DNA from: Dactylonectria macrodidyma
Taxonomy: Eukaryota; Ascomycota; Sordariomycetes; Hypocreales; Nectriaceae
Reading direction: 5' to 3'
NCBI GenBank assembly: GCA_020744425.1
Contig: JAGMUV010000032.1
Span: 496,001-560,000 of the forward strand
DNA: 64,000 nt
Shown here: positions 1-11,918 of the stretch, one piece after another
Layout: the number at the start of each line of letters is the position of its first letter
Position numbering within the stretch: position 1 is the stretch's first letter
The notes under the pieces: generated by a model
What the model saw: only the letters and a program-made list of their open reading frames with translations
Told to the model about the DNA's origin: nothing
Database searches by the model: none
Position numbers and translations under genes: made by a program

Positions 1-127
1 TACCCATCACTCTACCCACCACTCTACCCATCACTCTACCCACCACTCTACCCACTCTACCCGGGTAGGGTAGAGGAGACCACTCCTCTACCTGGGTAGG
101 GTAGATAAGTGGGTAGAGCTCCCTCTA
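1..127. repeat. CTACCC-rich simple repeat
   Basis: Irregular units built on CTCTACCCACCA and CTCTACCCATCA fill the first 60 bases. They are followed by the inverted form (GGGTAGGGTAGAG at about 62-75 and 97-112), so the stretch can fold on itself. The unit resembles degenerate subtelomeric or telomere-like sequence but is not the TTAGGG repeat usual in filamentous fungi. Confidence 0.6.
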
Positions 128-1366
128 CTCTACAATGCCCAAGTATGACCAGCACCACCAAAGACGGGTCAGCCCTTGTTCCGCAGCGTACCTTTTTGTG
201 TCAATGCGGGAAGCCAGACCAAAGACGGATTGCTACCTCGAGCTGCATCTTAACGTAGGCCTGACGTAAAGTCTTTAATTAACTCATAAGCCTAAGCGGC
301 GATGGTAACACCCGTTGTATTCATAATTTCATATGAACTAGAGCTAGTACTTACATCTTAAATGCGTTCATTCGATACCGCTCAAAAGAATAGTAGTCAA
401 ATATTGTAAAATGAAGTGTTTGATCAATGATGCAACGCCCAGAGATGCCGTAAGGCGTAAAATACCCCTTGCGATGCATGGGACATGCCAAACTAATGGT
501 GGTTGCCTACGCAACACTGCGTCATTAGGTCTGGTTGTAGGTTTGGCGATGTTACAACGGCTGGCATTAGTGTGGGCACCCCGAATATAGCAGGTCCGTT
601 TCAAACGTAGCTTCCTTTTTAAGCCTCCTCGTATGTTCCGCGTCACAATTTCAGCCACCTAGCAAAGCATAGTCAGTGGCGCTACTCCTTCAGAGAGAGG
701 GCCGCGATATCTACCTCTTGTAAAAGTGGGGACCAGACTAGCGGATGAGTACGACCGAGATGATGATATTAAACTGATCATTCGTCTTTTTTCTTGTACG
801 GAGTACCGTAGGTTAGGCTAAATCTAACCTGGTACTTGATTTCTACATGGTGGGGTAAGTGGGCGAGGGCGCGGGTAGGTGGAGGCATGTTTCATATTCA
901 CGGACTAATTTCAGGGTAACATCTTTATACTGAGGATCATGTGGATACAGTCAATTGGGCTCGATTCCGCGTATTTGAGAGCTTTCTGTATGAATACGAG
1001 TGATGACGTACGCGCCAAAGACGGGGCTTTTACTTAGTCGGTCCACACGGACCAACACAGAAATTGCAGGGGCTTTACGGAGGACCATTTCAAAAGGTTT
1101 GTCCCAATCTCAAGCCACACTATCAGAGCAGCCAATCAGAGCTAGGCTAGGTACATGGGATACTTCGTATCTCTGAGATCCCCTATAAGCTCGAGATCTA
1201 GAGCATATGGAACCATGCTAGCAGATATCCTTGAGGTCTGGAGACCTCTAATATTATAGAGCCTGTAGGGGATGTAAGAAGTAAAGGCACCGAAGGCTAT
1301 GTATCCCTAGATAACCGACAAGGATCGGAGCGTGTGGCGTCATAAGCGCGGGACAAAACTTTTGAA
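128..1366. other. intergenic, no gene recognised
   Basis: Only short ORFs without recognisable motifs are present. The 3' end is the upstream region of the tannase gene. I see no tRNA, no terminal inverted repeat and no LTR. Confidence 0.5.
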
Positions 1367-1558
1367 ATGCTCCTCCGTACTCAAATGAATTTCATGTTTG
1401 ATAGCAAGAAAGATTTAACTTTGTTTAAGGAAGGCCGAATGTCATGTGACCTCACCATACCATGGCATAAATTGTCCGTCGACTGTCTGGCCGTTCCAAG
1501 TTTTTCTACCCAATGTTCAATTCTCATTTACTTTGCCCTTCTTTTGATACACTTCATC

Positions 1559-3314
1559 ATGCTAGGTGGTCGTCTTCTGGCTAGTGCCTGTGTTTCGGCA
1601 ACCTTCGCCAACATTTCTCTTCCTGGTGCAGAGATACTCAGCACCAATGCCCGCCTTGTAACCAATTTTAGCGCAACAGGCCTTTCGGCCTACCGTTTCA
1701 CCCAACCTACCAGGCAGCTGACAAACGCTACATTCTGCAACGTCACTATCACTTATACGCACCCTGGACAGGATGATGAGATCGGGGTTGAGACCTGGCT
1801 TCCAGTGAACAACTGGAACAACCGCTTCCAGGCAGTCGGCGGTGGCGGATGGGTTGCCGGCCGCTTCTTCCTCTCTTACGGTAATATGTATGGCGCGTTG
1901 GCCGACGGATATGCAACCTCGACAACTGACGCTGGTCTTCTCCCCTTGGGTTCTCTGGAGGCTTCGACGTGGGCACTGGCTAGTCCGGGCAACGTTAATC
2001 TGTACAACCTGAACAACTTAGCGTCCGTGTCTTTGAACGATCAGGTATAGTCAACCCACGTGCACCGTTTGTTCTTGATGTCATGACAGTTGCACATCTC
2101 TACAGGCGCCCAGCTAAGCGTATCTGCTCCGGACAGGCTCTTATCTCCAAATCTGTCATCAAGAGATTTTATGGAAAAGGTGCCGATTATTCGTACTGGA
2201 ACGGCTGTTCCCAAGGCGGAAGGCAGGGCCTCATGCTCGCGCAACGGTACCCCAATGCATACGATGGGATTGCAGCTGGTGCCCCTGCTATCAATTGGGT
2301 CGAGTTCCTCCCTAGTATACAGTGGCCGCAGCAGGTCATGAACGAGATGAACCAATATCCCTTCTCCTGTGAGCTTGACGCCCTCACAGCCGCTGCCATT
2401 TCTGTATGTGATAGCCTTGATGGAGTTGAGGACAACATCATTGGCGAGGCGGTTGAGTGTCTGAACCAGTTTGATCCCTTCTCGATGGTGGGGACGACTA
2501 TATATTGCAACCAGACCGACAACAACATCGACATCAGCAAGGCGGCTGCCGTTGTCGTCAATGCTACATGGAATGGAATGGTCACAGAAAATGGCAAATC
2601 AACATGGTTCGGTGTCCTTCCAGGAAGCGACCTGACTGGAACATCCCCGGCGTCATACGGGCAACCTGGAATCGCTGCGACCAACTGTACTTCTGGATCT
2701 TGCGTTGGATTACCTAGCGTGCTTGGATTGCAATGGCTTCAGTTATTCGTCGTCAAGGACCCTAAGTTCGACTTCACAACCCTAACCAGGAAGCAATTCG
2801 ACAGACTAGCTCATCTGAGCAAGTCTGTGTACGATTCCGTCATTGGAACGAGCGATCCCGACCTGTCCAGTTTCCGCGAGGCAGGGGGTAAGCTCGTCAC
2901 ATTCCACGGCATAGTAAGTTGATCGTGTACCTCCAGCCAGTCCAACGTTGGGAGATTATTAACGAGAGGGTTGCGTGGTGTGTCTAGGCCGATAACATCA
3001 TTCCTATTCAAGGTAGCGAGCAGTACTACAACGCGGTAAACCTCACCGTGGGCACCGTCAGAGATTTCTACCGGTACTATGAGGCGCCGGGCTTGGGCCA
3101 CTGCTTCGGCGGTCGCGCCGGGCAACCCACCAGCCTCTTTGATCAACTCCGCGCTTGGGTAGAAAATGGCACAGCCCCAGAGAGCTCACCGTATACGATC
3201 ACTGATCAGACTGGTGCGACGCAAAACCGCATCCTGTGTCCTTACCCCGAGAAAGCCGTATTTGACACGACTTGTCGAGATAGTGCCAAGGCCACCTGTT
3301 TCAGTTGCGCTTAA
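1559..3314 (+). CDS. secreted tannase/feruloyl esterase family protein, three exons
   Basis: Family members hydrolyse ester bonds of tannins or feruloylated plant cell-wall polysaccharides outside the cell. Exons are 1559-2044, 2137-2913 and 2988-3314. Both introns are GT-AG and the phases are consistent, giving 529 residues, a normal length. The nucleophile sits in GCSQGGRQG (Ser about 187), the acid in HGIADNIIP (Asp about 423, created only by splicing intron 2), and the base in GLGHCFGG (His about 459). The Cys next to Ser and the Cys next to His give the family's CS-D-HC arrangement. The frame is open upstream to an ATG at 1367, so the start is uncertain: 1559 gives almost no signal peptide, while upstream Mets place a hydrophobic stretch (ILIYFALLLIHFIML) before the conserved ATFANISLPGAE. 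A missed 5' exon is possible. Substrate cannot be told from sequence. Confidence 0.88.
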
Positions 3315-3825
3315 TTCCTTGTTTGTGGGCGATAGCCCCGCATAGTCGGATATCACCTGAGTGTCACCTTCAAGAAAATTGCTATGCAATATTGCCCTAT
3401 CAAACTCTCTGATCATCTGTAATTCTACATTTATGCTGTGCGTCTAAAAAGTTGCCTCGTAATTCGAGCCTCGCGGTCAGTGTTGCTAATAATATAACGT
3501 GTATGATAAGCTTATGTCACAAACAAGTACCATGCCCCACCCCCCTTTGGGTAACCCCCCCCTTTGGGTAACCAAAAAAATCGCCCTCCCATACAAAACT
3601 CACCAAGTTCACTTACATAGATTTCAGTCATTCTTGAACCTATCCGCAAGCCGTCGCCTTCAACGTATAAAGAACTGGCTAGAGTTTATTTTTCAAGGTC
3701 AGCTGGTCACATGGGACCGGTGGTCCGTGGTCACCCTGCACTTCAAAATTTGCAATCCAGCGCCCGAATCCCCTCCTGCCTACTGATGATTCCTCCTCTT
3801 GCCAGTCCTCTACAATTCACCTAAA

Positions 3826-4604
3826 ATGGCTTCAAAACGGCCTCGGAGTGTTTATACAGAGGATGAAATGGCTGATGCCATACTTGATATCACAGAAAAC
3901 GGCTTATCGCAATACCATGCCGCTCAGAAACACGGCATACCTCAGCACTCCATTTCCGACAGACTCCATGGCCAGACGGCCTCGGATGATCAGGTTCAAC
4001 CTAACCCACACTTATCCAGGAATCAAGAGGCTAATTTAGCTTCCTGGATTCTCCGTCAAGAGTCCCTAGGTTATGCTCCCTCCCACAGTCAGATCCGTGC
4101 CTGCGTCGTGGCTCTCTTGAAACAACAAAACAAGAAGTAGGAATTGGGACGCAGCTGGTTAGCCAAATTCATCAAATGATATCTGGAGCTCAAGTCAAAC
4201 CCTGAGAGACGCCAGGAGGCCAATAGATTTAATTAATTCACCCTGAAAGCGGTCTATTGGTACTTTGATATTAAGGAAGACGAGGACGATTGGATTAAGC
4301 CGGAAAACACCGTGAACGTAGATAAGGGCGGTATTATGACTGGCTTTGGTAAGTGTCTAACTTTTTATTCATAGAACTAGCTAATCAAACTTGTTTTCCA
4401 GGTCTGGATAGTCTGGTGGTTGGGAGTTCAGATCCAAAACGAAAGGCGCTACTCAAGGGCCCCCAGTCTCGTAACTAGATTTCATTTATTGAGGCTATCA
4501 CTGCAGACGGCCGTGCCTTGACGCCTGGCATAATTTTTAAGGGCAGGGAACTCCAACAACAGTGGTTTTTGGACGAATCCCCGAAAATAGCTGATTGGAA
4601 TTAT
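3826..4604 (+). pseudogene. pogo-like transposase, 5' part (broken)
   Basis: The start is MASKRPRSVYTEDEMADAIL, a psq/CENP-B type helix-turn-helix, followed by YAPSHSQIRACV and WIKPENTVNVDKGG, where the first catalytic Asp of the DDE domain lies (NVD). Intron 1 (4349-4401) sits after GFG, as in the two intact relatives at 31404 and 33748. In-frame stops replace codons that are Arg or Trp in those relatives, for example RN-stop-ISF against RNWTSF; the changes are of the C-to-T/G-to-A type. A frame break also occurs after LLKQQNKK. The reading stops at the Helitron insertion. Confidence 0.85.
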
Positions 4605-4846
4605 TCAGCCGAAGGCTGACTCTACATTAAGGGTTTGGTGCAGACAGGGGTCAATAAGTTTCCCGGGTTCTGATTGGCCAGCAATTTGTATGGATGGCCG
4701 CAAAACGTGCAACAACTGGACAATGGCTGCTAAGAAGTGGGCCTAGCTTTCTGCGGCTCGCAGCACCCCTGGTTTGTTTACTTGCGCTTCGCTTGACATG
4801 GAAATTTCATTGAAACAACGCGTCTTGATGCGTGCTTCATTAAGTA

Positions 4847-7800
4847 ATGAGTCCTAAGTCTACTCCTCAAGGGCTTCAAGATGACTTGATTTCCATCGTC
4901 TGTGCCCGCTGTGGCGAGGAGAAACCGGCGGGTGACTTCGTCAGTAAACGGAAATCTGCTGGGAAAACCAAAAACTGCCTCGGCTGTCGTAGTCAGTGCA
5001 ATTCTCATGTCAGCTCTGTCTCCCCACTCACTCCGTAAGACCATAAGAGCATTCAACACTAACTGAATAAAGAATTCCAGATCCAGAAGCGCGATCCAAA
5101 CATTGAGGAACCTCGCCGTCCGTTCTTCCTCAGCTGAAAGACCTGCCCGGAAGCGAACTGACGGAGAAGCTGGCTTATCCCCTGCTAAGGACAGGTCTGG
5201 AACCCAGCCCACGTCGCCAGAGAAGCTACAACAACTTCATGCAGCTAGGAGGTTATTCAGAGAGTCAATCAGCCAGCCTCACGTAGTGCTAGGGACGCCA
5301 ATTCCACCAACCCAACAAAGCTCGCGGCTCTTCCGGGAAATGGCTCCCTCACCTCCCGCGCAGCCAACGACCCATCCAACCGCCTCACATTCTGATCCAT
5401 CTACTGTCCGAAGCAGCACAACTAGTGTAGATTACTCTTACTTGGCTGCTAGGTTCCACAGGGCCGGGAAAGACTCGCAAGATGATCCTTCCAAGGCCGG
5501 GGCGAGGGCCAAGCTGGCCGCTGTCCAGCGCGACCATCGTTCACGACGCCGTGCAGGGGAGACTGTGTCACTGACTCCCACAATATCTCAACTCGGCGTC
5601 TTTGATGGGTCTGAGGGTCCTGGAGAAGGTATCCTTGTGCTGTCGTCCTGGTAAATTGTTCAGGCTAACCACGGAGCGTAGATGGGAGTCGAGATCGACT
5701 ACAACCGAGTTGGTTTCAAGACGGGAATGGGATAACCAAGGGAGGCAATGACAGGGGACATTTCTCTGAATCTGATATTGACGCCGAGGACTATTTCAAC
5801 TTACTCCTTTCGCCTGCTCGACCACAGAGGTACCTCAAACAATTAGGGGTGGAGTGTGATTCCGATCCAGGGGACGAAGACGAGAACGACAATAATAATT
5901 CCGTGGATGGAAGCCCTCTTCGCCATCGCTTGCCGCAGCCTTCCGCACAGCCAAGGCGTGGTCGCCGTGGTCCTGCCCCTGGTACAGGAGGGCGGCCGAG
6001 ACAATCTCAAAGGCAAACTCCATCGTCGAGGCCGCCACGACGGTATCGGAGCCCAGTGATGATTCCACCTGAAGAATCGGCGGTATTTCATGCACAAGAC
6101 CCGGTGTGGAATGGAGACCTTGAGGCTTGCGCCTTGACTGGTCGCGACAAGGAAATCCTCCGCGAGTTCTGGACAGAGCTGGACAATGACCAAATGCAGT
6201 TTTGCAGTCGATGCCAAGAGAGTTGGTTCCAGATGAAGATCGATTGCGATGGCATTTGTGCGCGTTGTTATCGGAGGGATGAGAAGCGCCAGCCCGACGA
6301 GCCATATTTCTTCTCTGCGGACAATCAGCTCGACTTTGGCCCTGTGCCGGGCCGGTTGCCCCAGCTCACGCCTACCGAAGAGTCGTTGATTGCTCGTGTT
6401 CACGTCCACGTGAACATTATGCTTGTGCGAGGGCAGCAGTACAAGTATCGAGGGCACGTAATTCACTTTCTCCGGGAGGTTGGCTTAGTGTACAACCAGC
6501 TCCCGCTTTTGCCGCAAGAGTTGAACACTGTGTTACTACGTCCTGCGAATACGTCGTCCCACGCAAATCTTAGCCGGCAATTCACCCGCCAGTTCCGCGT
6601 GCGCCGCCAGCCGGTTGTCATATGGCTAGACTACCTCCGCCGCCATCATCCCGGCTATCGATGCGTCGCCATCGACGAAGAGCGGCTGAATCAATTGCCC
6701 CAAGATGGTAATGTCCTGGATGCTATCCCCCAGAGTCAGGTGGAGGCTGCCGATGTTGGACCCGACTCACCCGAGGAAGATCAGGAGGCAGAGCCTGACC
6801 TGGAGGACGAGGCTGCGGTGCCGGACCTGTTGGCTAAGGACACGGAGCTCGATGCTCTGCGGTCTATTCTCTCCGGAGAATCAGGCGCTGATTCAGGGCT
6901 TTCCACAAGCTTCCAGGCGCAGGCACAACACGAGCTGCAGCTCCCGAATATACGACACACACCCATTAATGAGTTCAATCGCTCTCATGCCCTACTCTCC
7001 TTGGCATTTCCCTGCCTCTTTCCTGACGGTAGAGCCGACTTTGTTGAACCCCGATTGCGCTCCATTGATTACAAGGATTACGTCGAGCACGCGATGCGCT
7101 GGCACGACGGGCGTTTTGCACGCCACCCGACCTTCCGCTTCGTCGCCTTCAACACGCTAATGCGGTCACAAGCACGTTCGCGGTCCAGATTCTTCGTGAA
7201 GCAACATGATGGGAGACAGCAGCCGCTGACGCGAGAGCAACTTATTCAGGCGCTCGAACACAGCGAGGACCCCGAGGCGCAGGCGCTGATCAACTCGATC
7301 ACAAGGCATGCGGTGTCTATTCGCGGTACGCGTCCATTCTGGAACAAAAAGAGGCAGGACCTCGAGGCCTACGCCTATAACCTTGGTTGTCCTGGTGCAT
7401 TCATCACGTTTAGCCCGGCAGATTTACACTGGCGGAGTCTCTACCAGCACATGCCCCAGTATGACGACTGGCTAGCCGCCACCGAGCCGGAGAGGATGGC
7501 TCTATCGCGCCGCCTATTGCGGCAGAACCCTCACATTGCTGCTTTCCATTTCTACCGCCGATACTGCCTCTTTCGGGATATCGTGCTAAGCAAGAAGTTC
7601 AGCATCACGGATTACTGGGATCGTTATGAATGGCAAGGGCGTGGGAGTCCACACAACCACGGCCTGTACTGGATGGAAAATTGCCCCGGAGCCGACATGG
7701 AGGACGAAGCCGCTCGTGATGTTTTTGCACGCACGTGGGGATTCCACGTCACTGCCATTAACCCCGAGCCGAGTAGGACTATGCCTCAGGGTGAGGGTAA

Positions 7801-10564
7801 TCCCCTGAGCGTGGATCCCCTGAGCATAGAGATGACATTCCTGCGGCTCTCACAAATCGTCAACCGTTGCCAGCGCCACAAGTGCAACACCACGTACTGC
7901 TTGCGTGTGAGGAAAAGAACCGGCGATCTGGCAAGGGATATGGAAGGCGCCGCAGCAGATATCGAGGCGGCCAACGTTGCCAATCCAGAGAGGGAGTGTC
8001 GTTTTGACTTCCCTCGTGCCTTGCGGGAGCTGGCCGCAGTGATCAGGAAGGAAGGCCGGTCGTACTACATCTTTGAGGCGGCCCGGAATGACAGCCTCAT
8101 GAACAACTTCAACCCTGCGATTATCCTAGGCTGGCTAGCCAATATCGACATATCTCCTTGCACCAGCTTACAGGCGGTCATTACCTACGCTGCGAAGTAT
8201 TGCAGTAAAGCTGAGAAGAAGACCGAGTCTTTCTCCCGGCTTGCAGACCAGGTCTTGCCTCATACATCGCACGTTCAGCCCCTGTTGTCCTTCTCCTCTC
8301 GCCTCATGAACAAGCTGATCGCCGAGAGAGATTACTCGGCGCAGGAGATTTCCCATCTGCTGCTTAACATTCCGCTGCAAGAAGGCACCCGTATGGTTGT
8401 CACCGTGGACTGCCGTCCGTTGGAGCGACAGGCGCGTTCGTATCGTGTGGATGGAGATGTCAACGAGGCCATCGGCAGCTACAGGAAATATCTAGAGAGA
8501 AAGGACCAGCATGAGGATGTAACGTATCTCGAATACCTGCAGTCGTACAATCTCAACACGTGGAGGAGACTCGCTGCTCACGCGAAAAAGAGGGTCCTGT
8601 CTTACTTCCCTCGATACAAATCCATGGAAGCCTCTTCCCAGTTTAACGACTTCTGTCGTGTTAAATTGATGATGGTTCATCCACATCGCTTTCCAGAAGA
8701 GTTGCTCGTTGTGGGTGGCCAGCGGTTCGATTCTTTCACAGCCGGGTACATGCGCTGCAGACAGCTCCACGATACCCATGCGGACGATCATTATGGAGAG
8801 CCGGATACGGATGAATTGACGGCAGAGGACGATGAGTTTGAGCTTGAGGCCCATGAGGAGCCCATCGCGGAGGAGGATTGGCATGAACTCGCCCGCATGC
8901 TACCTGACCGCCCGCTGGAGGAAGAGGACATCGACATCCTCGGCCGCCGAGATATTGACATTAATTACGATTGGACCCCTCATGTTGGGCGGTATACCGA
9001 TGATGGCATTCTCAACGGCGACTACTGGAAGCAACGCAAAGCGGAAAACACCCTTGACCTTGACGTGGATGATCAGCCATTGGAGGCTCGCGATTCCCTA
9101 AATCCAGAGCAGCGCCTGGTGTACGGCACGGTGATGGGCCACTTCCTGACCCGGGATCCCTCCCAGTTGTTACTCCATGTGGATGGCGGAGGCGGCACTG
9201 GCAAGTCATACCTCATTAACCTGCTCTCCGCGCACCTTCAAGCCGCGACGGGCGGGAGAGGGACACCCGTCTGGCGTGCCGCGCCCACGGGCGTCGCGGG
9301 AAATCAGATTTCGGGCACTACCTTGCATTCCCTGTTACACCTGCCAATTAATAAGGACTTCAAGCCTCTCTCAGCCATTGATAAGGCTCAGCTCCAGAAG
9401 AAGCTTAAAGATATCAAGTATCTGATCATTGATGAGAAGAGCATGCTTGGACTGCGTCAGCTATCTTGGATCGATGACCGTCTCCGAGAGGCGTTCCCGA
9501 ATAAGAACGAAGAGTTCTTTAGCGGCCTGAACATCCTGTTGGTTGGTGACTTCTTTCAGCTTCCCCCTGTGCTGCAGAAGCCGCTTTATTACGATAAAGA
9601 GGTTCAGGGAGTAGAGATCAAGGGCAGAAACGCATATAGGCGATTCGATAAATCGGTCTTCTTGAAAGTTGTCCAGCGGCAGCGTGGCGACGATCAGGAG
9701 GCATTCCGCCTAGCTCTCGGGGAATTGCGGTTGCTTCAACTATCTGGGGAGTCCTGGAAGCTCCTTTCCAGCCGCGTACAGGCAAAACTAGACGATCAAG
9801 AGGTCGCAAGGTTTGTCAACGCCTTACGAGTATACGCCACTAAAGATAGGGTGAACGAATATAACCACTATCACCTCGACCGCCTCAGCCGGCCAGTCAT
9901 CCAGGTCATGGCTAAGAACGTCGGCCCCGGCGCGGCTGCTGCGCCTGATGACAAGGCGGGCAACCTTGCGAAGCAGATCCCAATATGCATTGGCTCCCGT
10001 CTGATGCTGACGTCCAACCTTTGGCAGCCAGTTGGCCTCTGCAACGGCGCTCGCGGCACAGTTTACGATATCGGCTGGGCACCTGGGGCCGACCCCATCC
10101 AAGACCCTCCCTGTGTTATCATGATGGAGTTTGACAAATACAGCGGACCGGTATTCCTGACCACCGCTGATGGCAGGAAGATTGTGCCGATTCTCCCAGT
10201 GGAGAGGGACTTCCTCATCGGAGCCACTCTCTGCGCTCGCACCCAGTTTCCCCTGATCGTATGCTACGCAATTACCGTGCACAAGTCACAAAGCATCACC
10301 GAAGACATGATAGTTACAGATCTGTCCTGCCGGGACTTTCAGACTGGTTTAAGCTACGTGGCTATCTCTCGCGTGAAAACGCTCGAGGGTCTGATGTTGG
10401 ATGCACCATTTGATCGTAATCACCTGGCCTACGGGTCTCCCCCGGATGGCATGAAGATGAAGATGAGGGATCAGGAGCTTAGGAAACGACAGGTGCTCAC
10501 ACGGAATCCGTACATGTCACATAATACCAAGAATAGCCATGCCAATGGATCAGTACGTAGATAA
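4847..10564 (+). CDS. Helitron Rep-helicase (RepHel), three exons, 1872 residues
   Basis: This protein nicks, joins and unwinds DNA for rolling-circle transposition. Exons are 4847-5034, 5081-5628 and 5682-10564. The two GT-AG introns (46 and 53 nt) keep frame and their lengths sum to whole codons. The N terminus has a Cys-rich finger (CARCGEEK...CLGCRSQC), with a second one near residue 370 (FCSRC...CARC). The HUH nuclease motif is SPHNHGLYW (about 902-910) and the two catalytic Tyr are in YAAKY (about 1080-1084). PIF1-like superfamily 1 helicase motifs follow: GGGGTGKS (about 1415), LIIDEKSML, LLVGDFFQLPPV and YVAISRVKTLEG (about 1803). No stop or frameshift was seen, in contrast to the decayed transposon it sits in, so it arrived later. 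Confidence 0.92.
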
Positions 10565-10601
10565 TGCAGTAGTAGGAATAGCTTCCCGGCCCGCGGATAC
10601 A

Positions 10602-10671
10602 CAGCCTTCGGCTGAGGCTACCCCATGCACCCCATCGCCGCTCCAATGTGCATGGGGTGACGTAGTATTTT
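10602..10671 (+). repeat. Helitron 3' terminal signals
   Basis: The inner copy of the asymmetric inverted repeat (10602-10614) is followed by a hairpin with a 10-bp stem CCCCATGCAC/GTGCATGGGG and a 17-nt loop, then a 14-nt tail to the junction. In Helitrons such a hairpin defines the transposition end. Confidence 0.8.
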
Positions 10672-11054
10672 ATAACTTCGCCTAATGGATAGACAGACAA
10701 CCAAATTGCTATCGAGTGGCTTAAGAGGGTCTATTCGCCTCAGACCCAGCCTGCCGACGAATCTGATGCCAGGTTTATTATTCTGGATGGACATGGAAGT
10801 CATGGAACGTTGCGCTTTTTATTTATATGCCAAAGAATCAATGTTAATTTGAAACCTGACAAATGGATTGTAACGTGCTCTTTGAACAACGTCTAGTGTT
10901 GCTACCTCCCTGCCCTTTGTTCTCATGGTCTCCAGCCGTTGGATAACGGTGTTTTTAATGCTTTGAAGGCGGCATATCGGAAAGAGCTTGAAAAACTGGC
11001 TTCTCTGACTGATTCTGCACCTGTTGACAAGGTCAACTTTATACGGGCTTATGC
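10672..11054 (+). pseudogene. pogo-like transposase, middle and 3' part (broken)
   Basis: This continues exon 2 after the Helitron (ITSPNGWTD, then FIILDGHGSHGT in shifted frames) and the start of exon 3 (HGLQPLDNGVFNA, LTDSAPVDKVNF). Compared with the intact copies it has stops and frame breaks, and it ends abruptly at about 11054, where the inverted 5' end begins. The C-terminal half of exon 3 is missing. Confidence 0.8.
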
Positions 11055-11452
11055 CATATTTCTGGGCGGCATGGTATTGTGATAAGCCGTTTTCTGTGAT
11101 ATCAAGTATGGCATCAGCCATTTCATCCTCTGTATAAACACTCCGAGGCCGTTTTGAAGCCATTTTAGGTGAATTGTAGAGGACTGGCAAGAGGAGGAAT
11201 CATCAGTAGGCAGGAGGGGATTCGGGCGCTGGATTGCAAATTTTGAAGTGCAGGGTGACCACGGACCACCGGTCCCATGTGACCAGCTGACCTTGAAAAA
11301 TAAACTCTAGCCAGTTCTTTATACGTTGAAGGCGACGGCTTGCGGATAGGTTCAAGAATGACTGAAATCTATGTAAGTGAACTTGGTGAGTTTTGTATGG
11401 GAGGGCGATTTTTTTGGTTACCCAAAGGGGGGGGTTACCCAAAGGGGGGTGG
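11055..11452 (-). repeat. inverted duplicate of the pogo-like left end
   Basis: Read on the minus strand, this repeats the leader and the first codons of the transposase (ATG at 11163; MASKRPRSVYTEDEMADAIL... to HAAQKYG). Only a few bases differ from 3530-3935. It has no open continuation into the catalytic domain, so it codes for nothing useful but supplies a terminal repeat. Confidence 0.85.
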
Positions 11453-11904
11453 TGTCACGACCCAAGCTAAGGCGTCCAAGGGACCAAGTGGCGAAGGGTG
11501 GCAAAACCCTTGGACCTTGAGAACCAAGCGGCGAGGCTGATGAGTCAGCCTCACGGGCGAATCAGGGAAGGAGCGATGGAGCGACAGGAGCGATGGGAAC
11601 GAGGGAGCAACGCTCCTCGCGCTCCATCGCTCCCATTGAAACCTTAACCTTAAATGGTCGAACAAGAGCGCGTTCGGCCACGATTGACCAAGCAGACCAG
11701 AATAGTATATAGCTTCACTCATTCCCACTTCCCTATGTCCAGATAGCTCTCCAGCTTTCAATACAATTTGATTACTCAAGAATACTTCTTGACATTATCA
11801 GACGTGATTCGCCACCCTACGCTCAGTACGTTACGCCCCGTTTCAGCTGCCAACATAAACCAGTCTGGTTACGGTTTACTACGTTGGGAACCTTGACCGT
11901 CACA
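11453..11904 (-). repeat. solo LTR, family A
   Basis: On the minus strand it runs TGTGACGGTC...GGGTCGTGACA. The 5-bp duplication GGTGG flanks it (11448-11452, 11905-11909), inside the right terminal repeat of the pogo element. Copies of the same LTR are at 37913-38383 and 48131-48557. No internal retrotransposon sequence remains, so LTR-LTR recombination has removed it. Confidence 0.9.
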
Positions 11905-11918
11905 GGTGGGGCATGGTA

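Larger units (their letters stand above)
4605..10671 (+). mobile_element. intact Helitron (Helitron2 type, asymmetric terminal repeats)
   Basis: The flanking sequence joins into an uninterrupted transposase exon (ADW...ITSPNGWTD) without a target duplication, as expected for rolling-circle elements; the exact border has 1-3 nt of ambiguity. CAGCCGAAGGCTG lies at 4606-4618, next to the 5' end. Its reverse complement CAGCCTTCGGCTG lies at 10602-10614, about 57 nt inside the 3' end. This asymmetric inverted repeat is the mark of the Helitron2 group known from Fusarium. A 10-bp perfect hairpin (10621-10630 with 10648-10657) precedes the 3' end. The one long gene is open throughout, so the copy may be autonomous. 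Confidence 0.88.
3530..11916 (+). mobile_element. pogo-like DNA transposon with a fold-back right end, carrying a Helitron and a solo LTR
   Basis: The ends are CCATGCCCCACCCCCC at 3530 and its exact inverse ending at 11916, each flanked by a TA dinucleotide (3528-3529, 11917-11918). The terminal repeat holds a duplicated CCTTTGGGTAACC unit. About 400 bp of the left end (3530-3935) recurs inverted at 11054-11452 plus 11905-11916, including the transposase start codon. The normal right end has thus been replaced by an inverted copy of the left end. A Helitron interrupts transposase exon 2 and a solo LTR interrupts the right terminal repeat. The transposase has several stop codons, so the copy is dead. 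Confidence 0.85.

Noticed and set aside
8492..8884. Long minus-strand ORFs inside the Helitron (also 5843-6466, 9824-10282)
   Set aside because: They are antisense shadows of the RepHel gene, with low-complexity composition and no motifs.
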